In this document: positions 29,962 to 40,379 of the stretch, in pieces
Numbering within the stretch: the first letter of the stretch is position 1
Layout: every line of letters begins with the position of its first letter
DNA from: Pseudomonas graminis
GTDB lineage: Bacteria; Pseudomonadota; Gammaproteobacteria; Pseudomonadales; Pseudomonadaceae
Assembly (NCBI RefSeq): GCF_013201545.1
Contig: NZ_CP053746.1
Coordinates: forward strand, 3,189,001 to 3,253,000
Length of the DNA: 64,000 nucleotides
Reading direction: 5' to 3'
The notes under the pieces: model-generated
Database searches by the model: none
Seen by the model: the letters and a program-made list of their open reading frames with translations, nothing else
Told to the model about the DNA's origin: nothing
Made by a program: the position numbers and the translations under genes

Positions 29962-32358
29962 ATGAAGACGACCATTGAACTGCCTCTCTTGCCATTGCGC
30001 GATGTTGTGGTTTACCCGCATATGGTTATCCCGCTGTTCGTGGGGCGCGAGAAGTCGATCGAGGCCCTGGAAGCGGCGATGACCGGCGACAAGCAGATCC
30101 TGCTGCTGGCGCAACGAAACCCGGCGGACGACGATCCCGGCGAAGACGCGCTGTACAACGTCGGCACCGTTGCCACCGTGCTGCAACTGTTGAAGCTGCC
30201 GGACGGTACCGTGAAGGTGCTGGTCGAAGGCGAGCAGCGTGGCTCGGTCGAGCGCTTCATTGAGGTGGACGGCCACTGCCGCGCCGAGGTTGCGTTGATC
30301 GATGAAGTCGACGCGCCGGATCGTGAATCCGAAGTCTTCGTTCGCAGCCTGCTGGCTCAGTTCGAACAATACGTACAGCTGGGCAAAAAAGTCCCGGCTG
30401 AAGTGCTTTCCTCCCTCAACAGCATCGATGAGCCGGGTCGTCTGGTCGACACCATGGCTGCCCACATGGCGCTGAAGATCGAGCAAAAGCAGGAGATCCT
30501 CGAGATTATTGACCTGCCAGCCCGTGTCGAACACGTGCTGGCGTTGCTGGATGCCGAAATCGACTTGCTGCAGGTCGAAAAGCGCATCCGCGGTCGCGTG
30601 AAAAAGCAGATGGAGCGCAGTCAGCGCGAGTACTACCTGAATGAGCAGATGAAGGCCATTCAGAAGGAGCTCGGTGACAGCGAAGAAGGCCACAACGAAA
30701 TTGAAGAGCTGAAAAAGCGCATCGATGCCGCCGGCCTGCCCAAGGACGCGATGACCAAAGCCACCGCCGAGCTGAACAAGCTCAAGCAGATGTCGCCGAT
30801 GTCAGCAGAGGCCACTGTCGTTCGCTCCTACATCGACTGGCTGGTCCAGGTGCCGTGGAAGGCCCAGAGCAAGGTGCGTCTTGACCTCGCCCGCGCTGAG
30901 GACATCCTTGACGCTGACCACTACGGTCTGGAAGAAGTCAAAGAGCGGATCCTTGAATACCTCGCCGTGCAAAAGCGCGTGAAGAAGATTCGTGGCCCGG
31001 TGTTGTGTCTGGTTGGCCCTCCTGGCGTGGGTAAAACCTCGCTGGCCGAGTCGATCGCCCACGCCACCAATCGCAAGTTCGTGCGTATGGCTCTGGGCGG
31101 CGTGCGCGATGAAGCTGAAATTCGCGGTCACCGTCGCACCTACATCGGTTCGATGCCAGGTCGTCTGATCCAGAAAATGACCAAGGTCGGCGTTCGCAAC
31201 CCGCTGTTCCTGCTCGATGAAATCGACAAGATGGGCAGCGACATGCGTGGTGACCCGGCGTCGGCGTTGCTGGAAGTGCTCGACCCCGAGCAGAACCACA
31301 ACTTCAACGACCATTACCTGGAAGTCGATTACGACCTGTCCGACGTCATGTTCCTATGTACCGCCAACTCGATGAACATTCCGCCGGCGTTGCTCGACCG
31401 TATGGAAGTCATCCGTCTGCCCGGCTACACCGAAGACGAGAAGATCAACATCGCGACCAAGTACCTCTCGCCCAAGCAGATCGCTGCCAACGGCTTGAAG
31501 AAAGGGGAGATCGAGTTCGAAGTCGAGGCGATTCGCGACATCATCCGCTACTACACCCGTGAAGCGGGCGTGCGTAGCCTTGAGCGTCAGATCGCCAAGG
31601 TATGCCGCAAGGCGGTCAAGGAACACGCCCACGAGAAGCGTTTTTCCGTGGTCGTTACGGCGGATATGCTCGAGAACTTCCTGGGCGTGCGCAAATTCCG
31701 TTATGGCCTGGCCGAGCAGCAGGATCAGGTCGGTCAGGTGACCGGTCTGGCCTGGACGCAGGTGGGTGGCGAGTTGCTGACCATCGAAGCGGCAGTTGTT
31801 CCGGGCAAGGGTCAATTGATCAAGACCGGCTCGCTGGGCGATGTCATGGTCGAATCGATCACGGCAGCGCTGACTGTTGTGCGCAGCCGTGCGAAGAGCC
31901 TGGGCATTCCTCTGGACTTCCACGAGAAACGCGACACGCACATCCATATGCCGGAAGGTGCGACGCCAAAAGACGGCCCAAGCGCAGGCGTAGGCATGTG
32001 CACGGCACTGGTGTCGGCCCTAACGGGGATTCCTGTCCGTGCTGACGTCGCCATGACGGGTGAAATCACCCTGCGTGGACAGGTGCTGGCCATCGGTGGT
32101 CTCAAGGAGAAATTGCTGGCCGCTCACCGTGGTGGCATCAAGACAGTGATCATCCCGGAAGAGAACGTTCGCGATCTGAAGGAGATTCCGGACAACATCA
32201 AGGCAGACCTGCAGATCAAACCGGTTAAATGGATTGACGAGGTCCTCCAAATTGCGCTGCAATACGCGCCGCAGCCCTTGCCGGATGTGGCTCCCGAGAT
32301 GGTTGCCAAGGATGAAAAGCGCGAGTCTGATGCCAAGGAGAGGATCAGCACGCATTAG
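29962..32358 (+). CDS. lon: ATP-dependent protease La
   Basis: Homohexameric AAA+ serine protease that degrades misfolded and regulatory proteins; 798 residues. It has the N-terminal substrate-recognition domain (LPLLPLRDVVVYPHMVIPL), Walker A GPPGVGKT (about 353), Walker B LFLLDEIDKM (about 415) and the C-terminal peptidase domain with catalytic Ser in PKDGPSAGVGM and catalytic Lys in GGLKEKLLAA. Preceded by a heat-shock-type promoter and followed within 16 nt by the hupB -35 box, so hupB has a separate promoter. Confidence 0.97.
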   Translation: MKTTIELPLLPLRDVVVYPHMVIPLFVGREKSIEALEAAMTGDKQILLLAQRNPADDDPGEDALYNVGTVATVLQLLKLPDGTVKVLVEGEQRGSVERFIEVDGHCRAEVALIDEVDAPDRESEVFVRSLLAQFEQYVQLGKKVPAEVLSSLNSIDEPGRLVDTMAAHMALKIEQKQEILEIIDLPARVEHVLALLDAEIDLLQVEKRIRGRVKKQMERSQREYYLNEQMKAIQKELGDSEEGHNEIEELKKRIDAAGLPKDAMTKATAELNKLKQMSPMSAEATVVRSYIDWLVQVPWKAQSKVRLDLARAEDILDADHYGLEEVKERILEYLAVQKRVKKIRGPVLCLVGPPGVGKTSLAESIAHATNRKFVRMALGGVRDEAEIRGHRRTYIGSMPGRLIQKMTKVGVRNPLFLLDEIDKMGSDMRGDPASALLEVLDPEQNHNFNDHYLEVDYDLSDVMFLCTANSMNIPPALLDRMEVIRLPGYTEDEKINIATKYLSPKQIAANGLKKGEIEFEVEAIRDIIRYYTREAGVRSLERQIAKVCRKAVKEHAHEKRFSVVVTADMLENFLGVRKFRYGLAEQQDQVGQVTGLAWTQVGGELLTIEAAVVPGKGQLIKTGSLGDVMVESITAALTVVRSRAKSLGIPLDFHEKRDTHIHMPEGATPKDGPSAGVGMCTALVSALTGIPVRADVAMTGEITLRGQVLAIGGLKEKLLAAHRGGIKTVIIPEENVRDLKEIPDNIKADLQIKPVKWIDEVLQIALQYAPQPLPDVAPEMVAKDEKRESDAKERISTH

Positions 32359-32373
32359 TCTGGGAGGCCTTCC

Positions 32374-32403
32374 TTGACAGGTTTTTGGGGCCCTTGCTAT
32401 AAA
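32374..32403 (+). promoter_or_regulatory. Sigma70 promoter of hupB
   Basis: TTGACA (32374-32379), 18 nt, TATAAA (32398-32403). A near-consensus promoter giving a leader of about 85 nt before the hupB GTG. Confidence 0.82.
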
Positions 32404-32493
32404 GCGGCTCTTCAAGCCTGTTCAGGCCGCTCAGTGTTCGTTTGGTTACACCAAAAAAACTTAGAAATACTCAAATATATAAGGGGACTTAGA

Positions 32494-32766
32494 GTGAACA
32501 AGTCGGAACTGATTGATGCCATCGCCGCATCCGCTGACATCCCGAAAGCTGCTGCTGGCCGTGCGCTGGACGCTGTAATCGAATCCGTCACTGGCGCTCT
32601 CAAGGCTGGCGACTCTGTTGTACTGGTGGGCTTCGGCACTTTCTCCGTCACTGATCGTCCTGCCCGTACCGGCCGTAACCCTCAGACCGGTAAAACCCTG
32701 GAAATTCCAGCGGCCAAGAAACCAGGCTTCAAAGCCGGTAAAGCTCTGAAAGAAGCCGTCAACTAA
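32494..32766 (+). CDS. hupB: DNA-binding protein HU-beta
   Basis: A 90-residue histone-like nucleoid protein. The helical dimer body ([18 protein letters not shown]) is followed by the beta-arm motif [22 protein letters not shown] (about 43-64) with the conserved RNPxTG tip. The start is GTG, with AAGGGG 8 nt upstream. It lies between lon and ppiD, the conserved order. Confidence 0.97.
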   Translation: MNKSELIDAIAASADIPKAAAGRALDAVIESVTGALKAGDSVVLVGFGTFSVTDRPARTGRNPQTGKTLEIPAAKKPGFKAGKALKEAVN

Positions 32767-32899
32767 GTTTCTTTTTACTTTGCCCGTCCAGGACAGCGTT
32801 ATCTCTGTTCGGGGCGTGAAGCGGTACGTGCGGTTGGTCAAGCGCTGGACTGTCACTCGGGGAACGCACATCGAACCCCGTCCGCTCTGCAAGTTACGA

Positions 32900-32927
32900 G
32901 AAGGCGCATCCTCGGATGCGCCTTTCT
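32900..32927 (+). terminator. Terminator-like hairpin before ppiD
   Basis: AAGGCGCATCC/GGATGCGCCTT with a short TC loop, followed by TCTTCT. Probably ends hupB transcription. The 130 nt between hupB and this hairpin hold no recognised gene. Confidence 0.75.
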
Positions 32928-33005
32928 TCTATCCGGATTCAACCCACGCTCCGCGTTACCGTGTGCAGCAGCCTGGTGAGTCGAGTACAACCCTCTGGGG
33001 GATAC

Positions 33006-34880
33006 ATGCTGCAGAATATCAGGGACAATTCACAGGGCTGGATTGCCAAAACCATCATCGGGGTCATCATCGCCCTGATGGCCCTGACCGGCTTCGATGC
33101 CATTTTTCGGGCTACCAGCCATTCTCAGGACGCTGCGAAGGTCAATGGCGAGGAAGTCACCCAGGCTGAACTGGGTCAAGCGGTTGAAATGCAGCGCCGC
33201 CAGCTGATGCAACAGCTGGGCAAGGATTTCGATCCTGCAATGCTCAACGAAAAGATGCTGCGTGACTCGGCCCTCAAAGGCCTGATCGATCGCAAGCTGC
33301 TGTTGCAGGGCGCCGCTGATTCCAAATTCGGCTTCTCCGAAGCTGCGCTGGATCAGCAGATGTTGCTGACGCCGGAATTCCAGGTCGACGGTAAATTCAA
33401 CGCCGATCGCTTCGATCAGGTCATTCGCCAGCTTGGTTACACCCGCCTGCAGTTCCGCCAGATCCTGGGCCAGGAAATGCTGATCGGTCAGATTCGTGCC
33501 GGCATCGGCGGCAGTGCGTTCGTGACTGACGCCCAGGTCGACGCGTTCGCCCGCCTGGAAAAACAGACCCGCGATTTCGCTACGCTGACCCTTCCGGCCG
33601 ATCCGTCGAGCGTTAAAGTCACCGACGACGAGATCAAGGCGCACTACGATCAACACGCGAAAGAGTTCCTGAGCCCTGAGCAAGTGGTGCTCGACTACAT
33701 CGAACTGAAGAAGTCTTCCTTCTTCGACAAGGTTTCGGTGAAGGACGAAGACCTGCAAGCGGCCTATCAGAAAGAGATCGCCAACCTGGCCGAACAACGC
33801 CGTGCGGCGCACATCCTGATCGAAGTCAACGACAAGACCACGGACGCGCAGGCGAAGGCCAAGATCGAAGAGATCCAGCAGCGCGTGGCCAAAGGCGAAG
33901 ATTTCGCGGCGCTGGCAAAAGAATTCTCTCAGGATCCGGGCTCGTCGACCAAAGGTGGTGACCTGGGCTACGCCGGCAAGGGCGTCTACGATCCGGCCTT
34001 TGAAGACGCACTGTACGCGCTGAACAAGGATCAGGTTTCGGCACCTGTTCGCAGTCAGTTCGGCTGGCACTTGATCAAGCTGCTGGGCGTTGAAGCGCCG
34101 TCGGTGCCGACGTTCGCCAGCCTGAAGGAGAAGCTGACCCACGAGCTGAAGTCTCAGCAGGTCGAGCAGAAGTTCGTTGATGCGAGCAAGAAGCTTGAAG
34201 ACGCTGCGTTCGAAGCGTCCGACCTGTCTCAACCGGCTCAGGATCTGGGTCTGAAAGTGCAGACGACCGCGCCGTTCGGTCGCGAGGGTGGCGAAGGGAT
34301 TGCAGCCAACCGCGCGGTGATTCAAGCGGCGTTCAGCCCCGAAGTGATGGAAGAGGGTTCCAACAGTTCTGCGCTGGAACTGGATCCGGAGACTGTGGTG
34401 GTGGTGCATGCCAAGGAGCACCGTCAGCCTGAGCAATTGCCACTGGAAGCGGTGTCGGCGCCGATTCGTGCGCAACTGGCGAAAGAACATGCCAGCGATG
34501 CGGTGAAGGCCAAGGGCGAGGCGCTCCTGACAGGCCTGCGTGACGGCAAGGTGCCGTATGCGGCGACCAAGCAGGAAGGCCAGAGCTGGAAGGTCGTGGA
34601 AGCGGCCTCACGCAGCCAGGAAGGTGTCGATCCTCAGGTACTCCAGGCGGTGTTCCGTATGCCGAAGCCTGAAGGCAAGGAAAAGCCGGTATATGGCAGC
34701 CTGACGGCGGCGGATGGCAGTTTTGTGATTGTGCGTCTGAACGGCGTGAATCAGGCGGCGCCGGCGTCGGATGAGGAGAAGAGTCAGTACCGTCGTTTCC
34801 TGTCATCCCGTGAGGGTCAGCAGGATTTCGCGGCCTACCGTAAGCAGTTGGAAGCGGCGGCGAAGATCGAGAAGTATTGA
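33006..34880 (+). CDS. ppiD: Periplasmic folding factor PpiD (SurA-like)
   Basis: A 624-residue chaperone anchored in the inner membrane by one N-terminal helix (about 12-35, GWIAKTIIGVIIALMALTGF), with the bulk in the periplasm. A SurA_N-like helical domain precedes a parvulin PPIC domain (RRAAHILIEV to GWHLIKLLG, about 262-360), and a second degenerate region follows. PpiD works at the SecYEG exit and on outer-membrane protein precursors. The ATG at 33006 begins MLQNIRDNSQGW; the 30-residue in-frame extension upstream is not family-like. A strong terminator follows. Confidence 0.95.
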   Translation: MLQNIRDNSQGWIAKTIIGVIIALMALTGFDAIFRATSHSQDAAKVNGEEVTQAELGQAVEMQRRQLMQQLGKDFDPAMLNEKMLRDSALKGLIDRKLLLQGAADSKFGFSEAALDQQMLLTPEFQVDGKFNADRFDQVIRQLGYTRLQFRQILGQEMLIGQIRAGIGGSAFVTDAQVDAFARLEKQTRDFATLTLPADPSSVKVTDDEIKAHYDQHAKEFLSPEQVVLDYIELKKSSFFDKVSVKDEDLQAAYQKEIANLAEQRRAAHILIEVNDKTTDAQAKAKIEEIQQRVAKGEDFAALAKEFSQDPGSSTKGGDLGYAGKGVYDPAFEDALYALNKDQVSAPVRSQFGWHLIKLLGVEAPSVPTFASLKEKLTHELKSQQVEQKFVDASKKLEDAAFEASDLSQPAQDLGLKVQTTAPFGREGGEGIAANRAVIQAAFSPEVMEEGSNSSALELDPETVVVVHAKEHRQPEQLPLEAVSAPIRAQLAKEHASDAVKAKGEALLTGLRDGKVPYAATKQEGQSWKVVEAASRSQEGVDPQVLQAVFRMPKPEGKEKPVYGSLTAADGSFVIVRLNGVNQAAPASDEEKSQYRRFLSSREGQQDFAAYRKQLEAAAKIEKY

Positions 34881-34903
34881 TCGACTTAGAACGCTGTTAA
34901 CAG

Positions 34904-34936
34904 AAAGCCCCGACTCGCGAGAGTCGGGGCTTTTTT
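34904..34936 (+). terminator. Intrinsic terminator of ppiD
   Basis: A 13-bp stem AAAGCCCCGACTC/GAGTCGGGGCTTT with loop GCGA and a run of six T. Confidence 0.95.
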
Positions 34937-34998
34937 GTGTCCAGTATTCGGCGTTCGTGCTTACAGAGATCTGCGGCGTGGCATATGAAGATCACAAG

Positions 34999-35680
34999 CG
35001 CCTGCCTAACGGCAGACATTTCGCCTTCGGCGAGTTACTTGGAAAAGCACCCCAAGTAACCAAGGGTGCTTGCTCTCGGTTTGGCCCCTCCTGCGTCGGG
35101 GTTCCTTCACTCCGGTCTCGCTCCGTGGGCCCGCCGCCATCCGCCATCCATGGCGGGGGGCGGCTCTCGCGGCATCCATGCCGCTCGGCCCACTGCGCGA
35201 GACCTCCGTTCAGCCTGCACCCAAGTCGCGTTCTGCGGTGTCTGAGCTTTCTGTGTTCGAAGATCAAAAGCAGATCAAAAGCAGATCAAAAGCAGATCAA
35301 AGGCTTCCCGGCTGAAGCCGGTCCTACAGGGGACGAAGTGTGCTTTTTAGTGGGACCGGCTTTAGCCGGGAAGCTGTTGCTGTTGCTGTTGATCTTCTAC
35401 GCGGTAGCCCGGACACCCCAGAACGCGACTTGGGTGCAGGCCGAACGCAGACGACTCGGAGTGGGCCGAGCGGCATGGATGCCGCGAGAGCGCCGCTAGG
35501 ACATGGATGTCCGTTCGGCGCGGGCCCACGGAGCGTCGTCGGAGTGAGGGAACCCTGACGAAGGAAGGGCCCAACCGAGAGCAAGCACCCTTGGTTACTT
35601 GGGGATGGTGCGACTTTCGACTTTTCCAAGTAACTCGCCGAAGGCGAAATATCTGCCATCAGGCAGATCCTGCAAGCGCC
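34999..35680. repeat. Roughly 700-bp imperfect palindrome, no gene
   Basis: The left arm (from about 34999) and the reverse complement of the right arm (to about 35680) share many blocks: TTTCGCCTTCGGCGAGTTAC, CCAAGTAACCAAGGGTGCTT, GCTCCGTGGGCCCG, CTCTCGCGGCATCCATGCCG and CTGCACCCAAGTCGCGTTCT. The arms differ by substitutions and short indels. The left arm has four tandem 11-mers AGATCAAAAGC (35261-35304); the right arm has CTGTTG repeats at the matching place (about 35373-35391). A REPIN lies at the centre. ORFs on both strands here are side effects of the repeat. Similar blocks recur in Pseudomonas intergenic regions, from memory. Confidence 0.85.
35303..35375. repeat. REPIN at the centre of the large palindrome
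   Basis: CTTCCCGGCTGAAGCCGGTCC (its first 20 nt from 35304) faces GGACCGGCTTTAGCCGGGAA (from about 35353) across a 25-nt spacer. The REP core (GTGGGACCGGCTTTAGCCGG) is a different sequence group from the GAGCTTGCTC REPs elsewhere in the window. Confidence 0.8.
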
Positions 35681-35857
35681 ACCCGTCGCATAGGATTCTG
35701 ACGCTACTCTCAGCGCCAATGCACAAGCCCAAAAAAAAACGGCAGATCATTCAGCCCTCAGGGCCGTCTGATCCACCGCTTTTGCCAGCTAGCCGGCGCT
35801 TGCAGGTCTTGCGCCCGTTTTCAGCGCGTCATCACGCTGAAAACGGGCAGGCAACCA

Positions 35858-36652
35858 TCAACCTTCCAGATCGCCCATCGCCGTGGTGTTGAAACCACCG
35901 TCGACGTACATGATCTCGCCGCTGACACCGGACGCCAGGTCCGAGCACAGGAACGCGCCAGCGTTACCCACTTCTTCGATGGTCACGTTGCGACGCAATG
36001 GTGTCTGCGCCTCGTTCGCCGCCAGCATCTTGCGGAAGTTCGAAATACCCGAAGCGGCGAGGGTACGGATCGGACCAGCTGATACTGCGTTGACGCGTGT
36101 ACCTTCCGGGCCGAGGCTGCGGGCCAGGTAACGGACACCGGCTTCAAGGCTGGCCTTGGCCATACCCATCACGTTGTAGTTCGGCATGGTGCGCTCGGCG
36201 CCCAGATACGACAGCGTCAACAGGCTGCCATTGCGGCCCTTCATCAGGTCGCGGCCGGCTTTGGCCAGGGCCACGAAGCTGTAGGCGCTGATGTCGTGAG
36301 CGATGCGGAAACCTTCACGGGTGGTGGCTTGGGTGAAGTCACCGTCCAGTTGGTCGCCCGGCGCGAAGCCCACGGAGTGCACGATGCAGTCCAGGCCGTC
36401 CCACTTCTTGCTCAGTTCTTCGAAAACCTTGGCGATTTCTTCGTCGCTGGCGACGTCGCAAGGGAAGCACAGATCAGCGTTCGAACCCCAGCTCTCGGCG
36501 AATTCCTCGACGCGCTTCTTGAGTTTTTCGTTCTGATACGTGAAGGCAAGCTCAGCGCCCTCGCGGTGCATGGCGGCAGCGATACCGGATGCGATGGACA
36601 ATTTGCTGGCGACACCGACGATCAGGACGCGCTTACCGGCGAGAAAACCCAT
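35858..36652 (-). CDS. fabI: Enoyl-ACP reductase (NADH)
   Basis: Catalyses the last reduction of each fatty acid elongation cycle, the target of triclosan. The 264-residue short-chain dehydrogenase has the FabI cofactor motif [13 protein letters not shown] (about 13-25), the catalytic Tyr-x6-Lys as YNVMGMAK (about 156-163) and the substrate loop [12 protein letters not shown] (about 190). The ATG at 36652 begins [13 protein letters not shown]; a longer in-frame version is rejected. It is 19 nt after nppD on the same strand. Confidence 0.96.
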   Translation of the reverse strand: MGFLAGKRVLIVGVASKLSIASGIAAAMHREGAELAFTYQNEKLKKRVEEFAESWGSNADLCFPCDVASDEEIAKVFEELSKKWDGLDCIVHSVGFAPGDQLDGDFTQATTREGFRIAHDISAYSFVALAKAGRDLMKGRNGSLLTLSYLGAERTMPNYNVMGMAKASLEAGVRYLARSLGPEGTRVNAVSAGPIRTLAASGISNFRKMLAANEAQTPLRRNVTIEEVGNAGAFLCSDLASGVSGEIMYVDGGFNTTAMGDLEG

Positions 36653-36671
36653 TGTTTTGTTCCTCTTCAGG

Positions 36672-38282
36672 TTAATCGACAGCTGCCGGCGCCAAGAAGG
36701 CGGCCTCCAGCAGCTGCTGTGTATAAGGATGTTGCGGCGCGGCGAAGATGTCTTCTGCCACACCCTGTTCGACCACTTGGCCTTGCTTCACCACCATCAG
36801 TTGGTGGCTTAACGCCTTGACCACCGCCAGATCATGGCTGATGAATAAATACGTCAGGTTGTACTTCGTTTGCAGGGAGCGTAACAGCTCCACCACTTGA
36901 CGCTGAACGGTGCGGTCGAGGGCCGAAGTCGGCTCGTCCAGCAAAATCAGCGCCGGTTTTAACACTAATGCCCGGGCAATGGCGATCCTTTGCCGTTGTC
37001 CCCCGGAAAACTCATGGGGGTAGCGGTGCCGGGTCGCCGGATCAAGACCCACTTCCTTGAGCGCTTCAATCACCGCCGCTTCCTGTTCGACCGGCGTGCC
37101 CATTTTGTGGATCCGCAGGCCTTCGCCGACGATGTCACACACCGACATGCGCGGGCTCAGGCTGCCGAACGGGTCCTGAAACACCACCTGCATCTGGCGG
37201 CGCAGCGGCCTGACCTGGTGCTGTGTGAGCCCGTCCAGCGCGTGGCCATGAAAGCGTATCGCGCCTTCGCTGCGAATCAACCGCAGGATGGCCAGGCCGA
37301 GCGTCGATTTGCCCGAGCCGCTTTCGCCGACAATCCCCAGCGTCTGACCTTTGGGCAGGCTGAAGTGAATGCCGTCGACGGCCTTGACGTGATCGACCGT
37401 GCGCTTGAACACGCCTTTCTTGATCGGAAACCAGACCCGCAGGTCCTCGACTTCCAGCATCGGCGCGCCCGGCGGGTTGTTCGCCGGCCCGCCTTTGGGC
37501 TCTGCGCTAAGCAGTTCCCGGGTGTACGGATGCTGCGGCGCGCGGAACAGCTCTTCGCACGATGCCTGTTCGACGATGCAACCGCGCTGCATGACACATA
37601 CTCGGTTGGCAATTTGCCTGACGACGTTCAAATCGTGGCTGATCAGCAGCAAGGCCATGCCCAGCCGGGCCTGCAATTCCTTGAGCAGCTCGAGGATTTT
37701 CAGCTGCACCGTGACGTCCAGCGCAGTGGTGGGTTCATCGGCGATCAACAGCTCTGGCTCGTTGGCCAGAGCCATCGCGATCATCACCCGCTGCCGCTGG
37801 CCGCCGGACAGTTCATGGGGCAGGGCCTTCAAGCGCTTGGCCGGTTCCGGAATGCCCACCAGTTCCAGCAGCTCCAGCGTCCGTCGCGTCGCGGCTTTGC
37901 CGGACAGGCCCTTGTGCAGGCCGAGCACTTCGTTGATCTGTTTTTCGATGGACTGCAGCGGGTTCAGTGAGGTCATCGGCTCCTGGAAGATCATCGCAAT
38001 GCGATTGCCGCGAATACCGCGCAGGCGCTTCTCACTGACTTTCAGCAGGTCGTCACCGGCGTAGCGAATCGTCCCGCTCGGATGCCGCGCGAGGGGATAG
38101 GGCAGCAGCCGCAGGATCGAGTGGGCGGTGACTGACTTGCCCGATCCGCTTTCTCCGACCAGCGCCAGGGTTTCGCCCTTGCGGATGTCGAAGCTGATGC
38201 CCTCGACCACCCGCTGGACGTTGGTGCCGTTCACGAATTCGACGGAGAGGTCGCGGATTTCGACCAGATTGTCCTGATTCAT
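36672..38282 (-). CDS. nppD: Peptide-type ABC importer ATPase (two fused domains)
   Basis: A 536-residue protein with two ABC ATPase domains in tandem, the DppD/DppF-type fused form also seen in YejF. Domain 1 has Walker A GESGSGKS (about 42), LSGGQRQR (about 162) and [12 protein letters not shown]. Domain 2 has GESGSGKS (about 326), FSGGQRQR (about 438) and [12 protein letters not shown]. All catalytic motifs look intact. Last gene of the five-gene npp operon; the upstream permease stop is 1 nt away. In P. aeruginosa, NppA1A2BCD imports peptidyl-nucleoside antibiotics such as pacidamycin and other peptide-like compounds. Confidence 0.92.
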   Translation of the reverse strand: MNQDNLVEIRDLSVEFVNGTNVQRVVEGISFDIRKGETLALVGESGSGKSVTAHSILRLLPYPLARHPSGTIRYAGDDLLKVSEKRLRGIRGNRIAMIFQEPMTSLNPLQSIEKQINEVLGLHKGLSGKAATRRTLELLELVGIPEPAKRLKALPHELSGGQRQRVMIAMALANEPELLIADEPTTALDVTVQLKILELLKELQARLGMALLLISHDLNVVRQIANRVCVMQRGCIVEQASCEELFRAPQHPYTRELLSAEPKGGPANNPPGAPMLEVEDLRVWFPIKKGVFKRTVDHVKAVDGIHFSLPKGQTLGIVGESGSGKSTLGLAILRLIRSEGAIRFHGHALDGLTQHQVRPLRRQMQVVFQDPFGSLSPRMSVCDIVGEGLRIHKMGTPVEQEAAVIEALKEVGLDPATRHRYPHEFSGGQRQRIAIARALVLKPALILLDEPTSALDRTVQRQVVELLRSLQTKYNLTYLFISHDLAVVKALSHQLMVVKQGQVVEQGVAEDIFAAPQHPYTQQLLEAAFLAPAAVD

Positions 38283-38283
38283 C

Positions 38284-39303
38284 TCATTTCCTCGGGTCGA
38301 ATGCGTCGCGGGCGGATTCGCCGATAAACACCAGCAGGCTCAACATGATCGCCAGCACGGCGAAGGCGCTGATGCCCAGCCATGGCGCCTGCAGGTTGGA
38401 TTTGCCCTGCGCGACCAGTTCGCCCAGAGACGGTGAGCCAGCGGGCAGGCCGAAGCCGAGGAAGTCCAGCGCGGTCAGCGTGCCGATCGCGCCAGTGAGA
38501 ATGAACGGCATGAAGGTCATGGTCGACACCATCGCGTTGGGCAGGATGTGGCGGAACATGATCGCGCCGTTCTCCATGCCCAGCGCCCGGGCGGCGCGCA
38601 CGTATTCGAGGTTGCGGCCACGCAGAAACTCGGCGCGCACCACGTCCACCAGGCTCATCCACGAAAACAGCAACATGATCCCGAGTAGCCACCAGAAGTT
38701 GGGCTGGACGAAGCTGGCGAGGATGATCAGCAGATACAACACCGGCAGCCCGGACCAGATTTCCAGAAAGCGCTGGCCGATCAAGTCCACCCAGCCGCCG
38801 TAGAAACCCTGTAGCGCCCCGGCGATCACGCCGATGATCGAGCTGAGGATGGTCAGCGTCAGGGCGAACAGCACCGACACGCGGAAGCCGTAGATCACCC
38901 GCGCCAGCACGTCACGGCCCTGATCGTCGGTGCCCAGCAGGTTCTCGCGCGAAGGCGGGGCCGGGGCGGGGACTTTCAGGTCGTAGTTGATGCTCTGGTA
39001 GCTGAACGGAATCGGCGCCCACAGCGTCCAGCCGTCTTTGGCCGCCAGCAGCTCCTTGATGTACGGGCTCTTGTAGTTGGCTTCCAGCGGGAATTCGCCG
39101 CCGAAGGTGGTTTCCGCGTAGCGCTTGAACACCGGGAAGTACCACTCGCCGTCGTAGCGCACGGCCAGGGGTTTGTCGTTGGCGATGAGCTCGGCGCCAA
39201 GGCTGGCGCCGAACAGGATCAGAAACAGCCACAGCGACCACCAGCCACGCTTGTTGGCCTTGAAACGTTCGAAACGGCGTCGATTGAGAGGGGACAGCGT
39301 CAT
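38284..39303 (-). CDS. nppC: Peptide-type ABC importer permease (YejE-like)
   Basis: A 339-residue OppC/DppC-family permease. It has an N-terminal membrane segment (GWWSLWLFLILFGASLGAEL, about 20-39), a periplasmic insert of about 90 residues, then the five-helix core with the EAA motif YVRAARALGMENGAIMFRHI (about 238-257). ATG 39303 (MTLSPLNRRRFERF) is chosen over an upstream in-frame ATG that would lie inside nppB. It lies 1 nt after nppB and 1 nt before nppD. Confidence 0.92.
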   Translation of the reverse strand: MTLSPLNRRRFERFKANKRGWWSLWLFLILFGASLGAELIANDKPLAVRYDGEWYFPVFKRYAETTFGGEFPLEANYKSPYIKELLAAKDGWTLWAPIPFSYQSINYDLKVPAPAPPSRENLLGTDDQGRDVLARVIYGFRVSVLFALTLTILSSIIGVIAGALQGFYGGWVDLIGQRFLEIWSGLPVLYLLIILASFVQPNFWWLLGIMLLFSWMSLVDVVRAEFLRGRNLEYVRAARALGMENGAIMFRHILPNAMVSTMTFMPFILTGAIGTLTALDFLGFGLPAGSPSLGELVAQGKSNLQAPWLGISAFAVLAIMLSLLVFIGESARDAFDPRK

Positions 39304-39304
39304 A

Positions 39305-40378
39305 TCAATGATCCCTGCGGTCGAAGTCGATGCGTGGGTCAACCAGCGTATAGGTCAGGTCACCAATCAGTTTCACCACCAGCCCCAGCAGGGTGAAGAT
39401 GAACAGTGTCCCGAATACCACCGGGTAATCGCGGTTGATCGCGGCTTCAAAACTCATCAGGCCAAGGCCGTCGAGGGAAAAGATCACTTCCACCAGCAGG
39501 GAGCCGGTGAAGAAGATGCCAATGAACGCCGACGGGAAACCCGCGATCACCAGCAGCATGGCGTTACGGAACACGTGGCCGTACAGCACGCGGTGCTGAG
39601 TCAGGCCCTTGGCCTTGGCGGTGATCACGTATTGCTTGCCGATCTCGTCGAGAAAGCTGTTTTTCGTCAGCAGGGTCATGGTGGCGAAGTTGCCGATGAC
39701 CAGCGCGGTGATCGGCAGCACCAGGTGCCAGAAGTAGTCGCCCACCTTGCCCAGCCAGCTCATCTCATCGAAGTTGCTCGACGTCAGCCCGCGCAACGGG
39801 AACCAGTCGAAGTAACTGCCGCCGGCGAACACCACGATCAGCAGGATGGCGAACAGGAACGCCGGAATGGCGTAGCCGACGATGATTGCCGAGCTGGTCC
39901 AGACGTCGAAATGGCTGCCGTGGCGCGTGGCTTTGGCGATCCCCAGGGGGATCGACACCAGGTACATGATCAGCGTGCTCCACAGCCCGAGAGAGATCGA
40001 CACCGGCATCTTCTCGACGATCAGGTCGATGACCTTGGCGTCGCGGAAGAAGCTGTCACCGAAGTCTAGTCGGGCGTAGTTCTTGACCATGATCCACAAG
40101 CGTTCTGGCGCCGACTTGTCGAAGCCGTACATGTGCTCGATTTCCTTGATCAGCGCCGGGTCCAGGCCCTGGGCGCCACGATAGGTCGAACCGGCCACCG
40201 AGACTTCCGCGCCGCCGCCGGCGATGCGGCTGGTGGCGCCTTCGAAGCCTTCGAGCTTGGCAATCATCTGCTCCACCGGACCGCCGGGCGCTGCCTGGAT
40301 GATGACGAAGTTGATCAGCAAGATGCCGAACAGGGTCGGGATGATCAGCAGCAGACGCCGCAGAATGTAGGCCAGCAT
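39305..40378 (-). CDS. nppB: Peptide-type ABC importer permease (YejB-like)
   Basis: A 357-residue OppB/DppB-family permease starting with the typical membrane helix [21 protein letters not shown] periplasmic insert (about 30-130) precedes the permease core, with the EAA loop [20 protein letters not shown] (about 238-257). Spacing to its neighbours is 1 nt on each side, so the operon is tightly coupled. Confidence 0.92.
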   Translation of the reverse strand: MLAYILRRLLLIIPTLFGILLINFVIIQAAPGGPVEQMIAKLEGFEGATSRIAGGGAEVSVAGSTYRGAQGLDPALIKEIEHMYGFDKSAPERLWIMVKNYARLDFGDSFFRDAKVIDLIVEKMPVSISLGLWSTLIMYLVSIPLGIAKATRHGSHFDVWTSSAIIVGYAIPAFLFAILLIVVFAGGSYFDWFPLRGLTSSNFDEMSWLGKVGDYFWHLVLPITALVIGNFATMTLLTKNSFLDEIGKQYVITAKAKGLTQHRVLYGHVFRNAMLLVIAGFPSAFIGIFFTGSLLVEVIFSLDGLGLMSFEAAINRDYPVVFGTLFIFTLLGLVVKLIGDLTYTLVDPRIDFDRRDH

Positions 40379-40379
40379 G

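Noticed and set aside
32780..32900. tRNA-like fragment between hupB and ppiD
   Set aside because: A short resemblance to a T arm, but no cloverleaf can be drawn on either strand.
35261..35304. CRISPR-like short repeats (AGATCAAAAGC)
   Set aside because: Contiguous tandem 11-mers with no spacers and no cas genes.
34771..35892. Several ORFs of 60-240 codons on both strands after ppiD
   Set aside because: They lie in the large palindrome, read alike on opposite strands because of its symmetry, and have no family resemblance or ribosome sites.
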